Origin: Phlebopus portentosus | Lineage: Eukaryota > Basidiomycota > Agaricomycetes > Boletales > Boletinellaceae | NCBI GenBank assembly: GCA_037892935.1 | Contig: JAYXKI010000012.1 | Span: forward strand, 992,001 to 1,056,000 | Reading direction: 5' to 3' | DNA length: 64,000 bases | Shown here: positions 56,662-64,000 of the stretch, in pieces | Position numbering within the stretch: the stretch's first letter is position 1 | Layout: every line of letters begins with the position of its first letter | Notes under the pieces: model-generated | Database searches by the model: none | What the model was told of the DNA's origin: nothing | The model's input: only the letters and a program-made list of their open reading frames with translations | Made by a program: the position numbers and the translations under genes

Positions 56662-58421
56662 CTAATGTGCGTCGACAATAGACGCTTGTAGACCAGCACT
56701 TTCGAGACTGGATACGACAAAAGGTATTTCTGGTCTGTCGGCAGGCTCCGTCTTCCAACAAATATTCATAATGGCCCAAACAAAATCAGTTAAGCCCTTT
56801 ATGACTGCAGAAGACCCTGGCCATGCAGGTCGCCTATCATGAACAGCAACTTCCATAATGACAGCCCCATCTCGGAGTTCGGAAAACGGCACTTTGCCGG
56901 TGAAAATCTGCGAGCAACATCTCTTCGGCAATGTGGATCGGGTCAAGAAATTGCGACCTACTTCAAGACAGACACATGAAAATGCATAAACGTCGGTCTT
57001 GATCGTGAGCTTGTTCATGTCCTGACCGAATCGAGATGCATTGAGAAGCTCAGGAGCCTGCCAACGTAATGTTCCTCGCCCCTTGAAGGAAGTCGCAATT
57101 GAAGTGCCCTGTGAGTCAACGACTCTTGCGAGACCAAAGTCGGTGATTCGAGGCTCGTCGTTTTCATCGATGAGAACATTGGCCTATATACATATATATT
57201 GCAGGAAGGTTAAGCGACGTCTGCAACCTAAGTCAATGCCACGAAAGCGTGCGTACCGCTCGCAGATCTCCGTGAATGACTCGCGGTGTCAGGCCATGAA
57301 GGTACTGAAGACCGCGAGCAATGCCCAACGCCTGTACTCCGAACTAGAATTATTGCTGTATCCTAAAATATCTGTCTTGATAACTTCGTACCAGTTTCAG
57401 ACAGTCCGCTGAAGGACTCTTAGTCAGATACTCAACAAGACTCCCTTTCTCCATCCAATGCGAAACCAATGCTATCTGGGGTGCAAACTCATCCCGACAA
57501 ATACCAAGAAATGGTAGAACGTTCGGATGAATCAATTTGCGCCAGAGGAGAGCCTCTTTGATAAACTCCTGTTAGGTGGTAAACAAAAAAAAAATTTTTT
57601 TCAAGACTATATGTTTGCATGTTAAAGTGGAAAACTTACAAGTTGCATTTTCTCCTTATCTGTAAAGCAAAAAAGACGCAGAACTTTCAGAGCAACTGCT
57701 TTACCTTCGTGATCCCCTTTCCAGACGTCCGCGAACCCACCGCCATGGACATAATTTGAACCAACGCGACAAACGTCATTCAAAAAGATTTTTGATGGCA
57801 AAATCCCACGCTTCTCCACTATCAGCTTGAGGAACCGGTCAAGCTTACGAGAATCGCAAGGGTCGACATGAACTATCAACTATCAAGTAGTCCAGTCACT
57901 TTCGGTAGAACACCCCTGTATGGATCAACGTACAAACTCAACCACGTTCACGACTTCCTGCAACATGTCGTCGTCCAAGAGAAGAAGCTCTCTCACAACG
58001 GTAGAATCAACGAAGACGTCAACGGCTTCGAGGAGATCGAGGTATAGAGCTTCTGAAACTACTTCCTGCCAGGAACATCCTTGTATCCCTTGTATAGTAA
58101 ATTTCTATGCAGAATAGCGCCAAGAATCGTTAGATCCTAATTTACACGTTTCAGTCTTTAGATCTCCTTACCACCGGTGTTGCAGTATACCCCAAGACCT
58201 CTTCTATCATTTCAACTGTGAAAGGGACAGACTTGAGCGAATCCAGAAAGTCCTGTTTACACCAATGATCCGTTTGCTCAAGGAAAGAATCTAGTTTTCT
58301 TGGAGAAACTTAGCGCCACTAATTACTACGTTCGTGGAACTTACCTTCCGAATTGCAGATTGTTAGTGAGTTTGATAGCGACTTGCAAGAATTTAGTTGC
58401 AAAGTATGCACTGAGCTTCAT
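56662..58421 (-). CDS. TKL-type protein kinase with N-terminal helical region
   Basis: Kinase of the tyrosine-kinase-like group typical of agaricomycetes. 431 aa from eight exons: 58421-58345, 58298-58172, 58065-57934, 57879-57640, 57568-57392, 57331-57257, 57183-56962, 56907-56662. About 130 N-terminal residues are helical and Leu/Glu/Asp-rich (SFLEQTDHWCKQDFLDSL; LLEAVDVFVDSTVVRELLLL), unknown fold. Kinase motifs: GGGFADVWKG loop, VALK lysine, HPNVLPFLGI, the catalytic loop HGDLRAANVL (Arg of HRD replaced by Gly, Lys of HRDxK by Arg), TDFGLARV, and GTLRWQAPELL. Catalytic Asp, Asn and the DFG Asp are all present. No membrane helix, unlike the kinases at 21920 and 25827. All junctions fit GT..AG in frame; the start is the first ATG that opens exon 1. 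Confidence 0.85.
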
Positions 58422-60117
58422 ATGAAATCCTCCCATTTTAGTACGAACTTCCAGAATCCAACGAAATCTGTACGCACTGGGAAGAAGATCATGCAGGCTC
58501 TGATCTTGTTCCACTCCACATCATGTTGGTTTGGTGACCTGAAGGAGCCACGAAGCACACGATCACGTAGGGAGTACATGGACTTCTGCCTATTATCCCT
58601 CAATTGACTCTGTACGATGTTGTGTTGTAAATGTTTCCCTGGAGGCTCAAACCGTAAAGCTATCTTAAAAGATGGTTCCGAGAGCCTCCTCTTCTTTTCT
58701 AGCGGATTCAACGGAGCAAGGAGGCCTGTCAGTCGTTTGGTCCATCTTGTTTGACGACGAAGCCAACAGGCGATACGTTGATATTCGAGTTCGAAGTTCG
58801 GTGTCCCCATGGAGGACATATAGGAGCGACAAGGTCAGGGTATAAGTCAGCAATGAGCAGGCGAAGGAAAGACAGCATCGGAGACCGCAGTCATTGCCAG
58901 CAAAGATCACTGTTCATATCAGAAGTATGTGATGTGATGTGATGTTATAGCACTCTTCATCCTCGTCCGAAACATCTTTGCTTCATCATTGCTACTAGTG
59001 GAGATCGAGACCTCCCGTCTACGTAAGCTCACGCAAGACAAGGCGTGGCGTTTTCAAGAAACACTTTCGTTGCCGATTTGCTGAATCCGCACATGTTCAG
59101 CGGAAGAACGCGGCCAGAAGAAAGTCACAGTATCTGTCACATTCGCTTGCACGTCACGTCACACAGTCACTTGCACCTACTTCTTGACTTTGAATGATGC
59201 TTCACTGGCCTTCAGTGTTTTTCAGTTCACGCTTTCTCTGCTATCCAGAAAATCATCGTATTTCTTGCTGGCAACTATACTCTCTTCAGATCACGCAGTC
59301 TGGCCATGGATGACGGCTTGGAGGTGACTATACCGTAATTTCAACGTTTTCACCCAGACAGAGGTAACGAAAGTCATCATCTCGAACGTCCGAAGTCAGG
59401 GGAAGTCGGTTTTGGCTTGAACAATGCCGAGGGCATGTTTGCGAGAATTGATGCGGAGAGGCAGGAAGACCAATATTCTGTGCACGAGGATAGCCTGTAC
59501 AAGCCATGCGGTGACTCGCTACCTTTGCTCATGGTCCGTTCAGAGGTCCGAGTTGTTAAAGATAGGAGACTTTATCGTTGACGTTAAAATCGGATGCACC
59601 GAATTCATCGCCGTTTTGTTGGCCTCGAGCAGTAGATGGCTGTATTGTATGGAAACGTGCCTCTAATAAAAGACACTTGTGGACCAGACGAGATGAAGTC
59701 AACGGTCTCCCATAATTGCCATGGACGGACTCAAGGACTACGTCATTTCCAAGCTCCATACCATCTTGGTTTAGAAGGAAATGTGATTTGTTCCAAACAT
59801 GGCAGGCAGACCGCATTGTGCAAGCAAGCAATTCGCAAATCAACAGGAAGATGGCCAGCGCCATGTGGAACGTAGCGAGTGCACCGACTATCGTCGATAC
59901 TGTTCTGTTCCTGTCATGAGCATTCATTATCCTTGATGTCATTCATCAAGATGACTGATATTCTTCCACCATTTTTGGAGACATGACCGCGACTGGACAC
60001 TGCTCGTCCTCTTGGAATGCGGAATTGTTACTTCCATCCCGTCTCCGTATAGGGGCATCAACAATAGTCGTATTAAACCTCCCAACTTTCTCGTCTGTCC
60101 ACATATCTGCGTCAACG
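58422..60117. other. intergenic, nothing supported
   Basis: Minus-strand frames at 58418-58819 and 59556-59942 are long enough to notice. Neither shows a motif or splices into a neighbour. The second has one hydrophobic stretch (GALATFHMALAIFLLICELL). Confidence 0.35.
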
Positions 60118-61735
60118 ATGTCCGACTGTAAGGCTTTCGACCTCTCCTCGATGTTTGGTGTTTTCTTCTGGGGTATGTTGTGCAGGTCTTGTATAAGTCA
60201 GCAGACTAATTAGATTCGCGTATTCCTGGCTCAGTATTCGGCGTATCCTTCATGTCAGTACACTTCAGACATGCATATATCTGAATGTCCAGTTTCTCAT
60301 GGATTGCAAAGTCTCCTTGGGGTACCCCTTGTTCAAGGTTATTGCTATATCAAAACCAATACGGACACTTGTTCAATGTGGGCATTTGTACTTTTTTTCT
60401 CGTTCAACTCGAATGTTTGTCCCTAAACCAAACTGCAGGTCTTCGCGTTATTGTTAGATGCTCGCATTGATCAGCTTGGTCTATATTTGACGTGTTTGAT
60501 AGAATCATCGATCTGATTGGTTCGATTTTCAATGCACAATCCCTCTATTGCTACTTGGTATGTATGTATCCCTTCAAGAGTTTTTGTAGTGTCTACTTAT
60601 CTAGTTGGAGATTCGGAATTTCGGGGACACATCAGCGTTGCAAAAGATAGCTAAGTCTGTGTTTGATTTTGTTGATGTAGTCGGCCGGAGTTATGGAGAC
60701 TTAGTTCACATGACAGAACATTCATTGGGGAATATATCCTTACAGTAATCATTATTCTCCTGTAAGTACTTGTCTTCTGTAAGCGGTTGAGCATGATATG
60801 ATTAGCAGATCCAGTTCGCAACTGTTCTACGCAAGTCTCATCTAACCCAGGTAAGAATATTTGCAACTTTGCCACACATGCGAAATGAACTTCATAATCA
60901 TGCTAGCTGGTGCTCACAATAAAGGCCACTCTATTGCCCTGGTTATCGTGAGCAGACTTCAAAATCATAATCTTACAACGCCGAAAACCATTCTTTTCCC
61001 GGGCAATTCTCTCCATCTCATCCTTTGGTAAGTTGATTATAGTTGCATTTCGATCATCTTCCGATTATAAACAAATAAACAGGAGCAGGGATAGGTGCGT
61101 CTCGCTTCCTCGGACGAAATTCATCCCTTTTTAGCGCCTATCTTGATTCGGAGTAGCCGGATGCTATGAGCTATTTATGAAGGATCGGCTCATGGCGAAT
61201 CTAGCCCTCCCGACTCTCAAGGTGTTTGTTCTACTGAGCATTATTCATAGATCCGTTTATTCATTTCAGTCTTGTATAGGTTATATTCGGCGTTGTCAAA
61301 CTATCCGTTGCATTGTGTGATGGGTTAGCGACATTTTCAATGTTATTATCTATCTTTGTATCAGACATCTTACGAAACGTATTACACATTTATGATTGTC
61401 GAACTGTCCTCTCACAGTATGCCGATCTGACTGTGATACAGGACGAATCGGTTCTGAGCTGGCTCTTTTTCTTCTCGATTCACCGTGTATTTTTGGTCTG
61501 CGCAGCTCAAATTGCGCACATGGTTGCATACCTTGCCTGGCCTCAGAAGACATACTGGTAAACTCCTTTCTACCCTTCGGTCGATACATGACAGTACTGA
61601 ACATGCCTTTCTTCAGGATTCCATTCCATCTTGCCATGAGCAAACTGCATGTGCTGACCCTTCATGAGTGTTACCTATTCCCTGTTACTGTTGGATTTGC
61701 GCGCACGATCTCGTTCTCGTGCCAAACTTTTTAAA
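60118..61735 (+). pseudogene. DUF6534 multi-pass membrane protein, probably decayed
   Basis: DUF6534 is a membrane family of unknown function expanded in agaricomycetes. The start MSDCKAFDLSSMFGVFFWG and the next blocks (LLGVPLVQGYCYIKTNTDT; VFALLLDA) splice in frame. After that the reading frame slips: LGLYLTCL continues in another frame as RIIDLIGSIFNAQSLYCYL. Later pieces are EIRNFGDTSALQKIAKSVF, RTFIGEYILTVIIILL, LSVALCDGLATFSMLLS and the family end IPFHLAMSKLHVLTL. I could not join all pieces with legitimate introns, so this copy is probably a pseudogene, but a hidden exon structure cannot be excluded. Confidence 0.5.
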
Positions 61736-63310
61736 CGCGATGAACCGAATTTGACGACCTACATCATGTCTCAGATGAAGATATATACAAGGACTCTTCT
61801 CCTGGGAATGAAGCTGACGTGAAAGCTGTTGACAGGGTTCGTCATCCGCGTAGCTCCAAAGAGTTATTTAACTCTTCTTGTTTCCTAAGGAACCTCCTCT
61901 CACACCAGATTCTATGGAATTGAACAAGGTTAGAATGAATCAGTCATCCACGATTTATAATGATCCTTCGCACGCATACGGTGTTGAAATTATTGATATT
62001 GTCAAGAGTCCTTTCACTGCTTAGTTCTTTCTGAAAGATAGGACGGAATCGGATCGAAGAATCGCCCGAATACTAAATGTTGACTTGTGTTGCACACGAT
62101 ATTTATTCACACCCTTCTTGATCTTCCTTGCTGTTCTATACCTGTTGAGCGTTTGTATTACTATCACTTACGTGGAAGAAGAAGATTATATGTCTCGTGT
62201 GATCTTTCGGCTCTATTCATGTATTGATGCACATATCAAATAGGAGCTTTTTTGAGACACTATCAGTGAGAGTCAGAATTGGTAGGTACGCAAGGATCCA
62301 AAAGCGAGTGGCGCCGACACTGTCCAATTCATCGACCTGTGTCTCAGAAGTATACACCCGAAGGCGCGAACAAGAATATCGATGTGTCCGCAGTAGTCGG
62401 ACAATTGTATCTTACAAGCTACTCGAAAAACTTCCTCATCACTTAGAGGCAACAAGGTTTGGACTAGGTTTGGTGCGGAAATCGTGCGAACGGGTGGAGT
62501 GAAGGCCCTTACTTATGTTTTGTAAGAACAAAAGCGCCAAATAGACAAATCAACGCCTTACGAAGTTTACATGGAATGGTTCTAATCGTAAACCGTAGAA
62601 GGTTTATACGCTTATTTTTATTCACGGACTGAAGTGTCCTATGCGCCTTGATGCGCTGAGCAAGAACTTCTCTGATCACGAGTTGGAGATTTGGTATTCT
62701 CGTTCAGGTGCACCCGTAATCACCGCGTTGTGTGCGTTCGAAGTATCCTTCTTTATCCCGGTTCGTGCGCGCCTGATGGCTGTGTTTTCGCACACTATCT
62801 GGAAAAATTTTCATTGACAAGGCTGTGTGGATTCCTTTGGGAGCAACAAGCCAGTTTCGGAGAACGTGCGACTCAGTAGCTTGAAAATGCACTGCAGGCC
62901 TTCGATAGGCGTGCTACTTCAGTACTAATCTCGAATCATCGAGCTAGATACATGAGTGTTCATAGAAAGATGCACAGAATACATATCATCGGTCTTGATG
63001 CATTGCAGCATCCAAGCCGACGCTCGGTACACGGTAGCTGTTACATCAATGGTAATCCATCATGGCCGAGTGTTCTTCTTGATCGATATCAGAGTCTCGT
63101 GTTCCCACTCTTGCTTCTTCGTAACATGATGGATTCGCTGCAAATTAGTTCCGGTAACTTGAAAAGTGAGCACGAACGAGCGCTTCAATTGCAATTTAGC
63201 AAAATTCATATGATAAGAAATCCGACAAAGTTATTGATAGAAACCGGGCGCCCCTTTAAGAACGACTTGAATTCAATGTAACACTTATTGTCCCCAGTCG
63301 CTCTCGAGAT
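61736..63310. other. intergenic, nothing supported
   Basis: Between two DUF6534 genes in the same orientation. Frames at 62224-62502 and 62952-63281 have no motif. Diverged 3' remnants of the first copy may extend into this region. Confidence 0.35.
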
Positions 63311-64000
63311 ATGGCTGACTGCGAACCAATTCAGGTCGACCTAGCCCCAACATTCGGGATTCAATTTTGGGGTGAGCTGATGAATACCATTCTTGTTCGC
63401 ATTACTCAACAAACGATGTTTTGCTGCGTGTTGCGTAGGACTTCTTGTCTCTATATTGTGAGTGACAATTGGTGTGGCAATCAACGCCTTCATCTCATCT
63501 GGTCTGCAGTTTTCTTGGAGCATCTCTTGTCCAAGCGTACCTGTATTATACCAATAATCCGGATGGCTGGTTTATGAGAACTTTCGTATGTCACACACCT
63601 TGCTCCGGGCCTCAAACTAAATACTCTCCAGGTCGCCGTGATACTGTCAGTCAATCCAGAAATCGATCCTGGCAACTTCTAATCCACTCCCTGAACAGCG
63701 TGCTCGATGTGGCGGGTACGATTCTCGTGTCAGATGCAATGCACTATTACTTGGTGAGTTCTCCTAAGGGCTTTTATTATGCATGAACTCGAATCCTCAC
63801 ATTCGAAAAGATCACAAGTTTCGGGAATCCGGCTGGTCTTGTACAAATGACACAGTAAATGATACACGGGTCCCTTTCGCGTGGAATGATGTACTTAGAC
63901 CATGTGATTATCAGAACGTTCATAGGAGAAATAGTCCTGGCTATAGTGACAATCCTCCTGTGGGTAGCCCCGTTTCTTACACTAGGAAGCAGCTTCGTCT
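63311..64000 (+). CDS. DUF6534 multi-pass membrane protein, cut by window end
   Basis: Second member of the pair. Exon 1 (63311-63371) encodes MADCEPIQVDLAPTFGIQFWG. It splices to GLLVSI (around 63440), then FLGASLVQAYLYYTNNPDG, then VAVIL joined to VLDVAGTILVSDAMHYYL, all in frame with GT..AG signals. The next exon starts ITSFGNPAGLVQMTQ and meets an in-frame TAA at 63856-63858. Sequence beyond it (RTFIGEIVLAIVTILL) still resembles the paralogue at 60118. So either an intron removes the TAA or this copy is broken. The 3' part lies outside the window. Confidence 0.55.

Overview
The window looks like nuclear DNA of an agaricomycete (mushroom-forming basidiomycete). Genes are dense and carry many short introns of roughly 45-100 bases. 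Class I hydrophobin genes, TKL-type protein kinases, DUF6533 and DUF6534 multi-pass membrane families and a decayed NLR/WD40 gene sit among ordinary housekeeping genes. There is no sign of prokaryotic, organellar or viral genes, no CRISPR array, and no tRNA or rRNA that I could recognise. Exon boundaries below were worked out by hand from GT..AG signals, reading frame and family similarity recalled from memory. No database search was possible.

Layout. 1-17 kb: four class I hydrophobin genes, one with a long Ser/Thr/Pro-rich N-terminal extension. Interleaved are a Ser/Thr kinase, the GINS subunit SLD5 and a TFIIIC triple-barrel subunit. 17.5-21.4 kb: a SAM methyltransferase, the mitochondrial rRNA methyltransferase MRM2 and a phytanoyl-CoA dioxygenase-like enzyme. 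21.9-27.4 kb: a tandem pair of kinase genes with C-terminal membrane anchors. Between them lie a 313-bp foldback element with CACTA-type ends and the relic of a third copy's 3' end.

28-39 kb: an NCS1/FCY purine-cytosine permease, a broken NLR-like gene (C2-like, helical and WD40 pieces, NACHT missing), a BAR-domain protein, proteasome subunit beta-2 (PUP1) and an IML2/TTC39 family TPR protein. 39.8-48.5 kb: an intact DUF6533 membrane protein, a single-exon C2H2 zinc-finger protein, a broken DUF6533 copy and an F-box-like locus interrupted by a stop. 48.9-54.2 kb: the STE24 CAAX protease and a PTC7-type PP2C phosphatase. 55-58.4 kb: a methyltransferase pseudogene and a TKL kinase. 60-64 kb: two DUF6534 membrane protein genes, the second cut by the window end.

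The housekeeping genes (SLD5, TFIIIC, MRM2, PUP1, STE24, PTC7, IML2, BAR) show no shared pathway and appear to be ordinary conserved neighbours. The accessory layer of hydrophobins, membrane-anchored kinases, DUF6533/6534 proteins and NLR relics is where duplication and decay concentrate. The best candidates for something little described are the tandem kinases with C-terminal membrane anchors and the mucin-like hydrophobin fusion.
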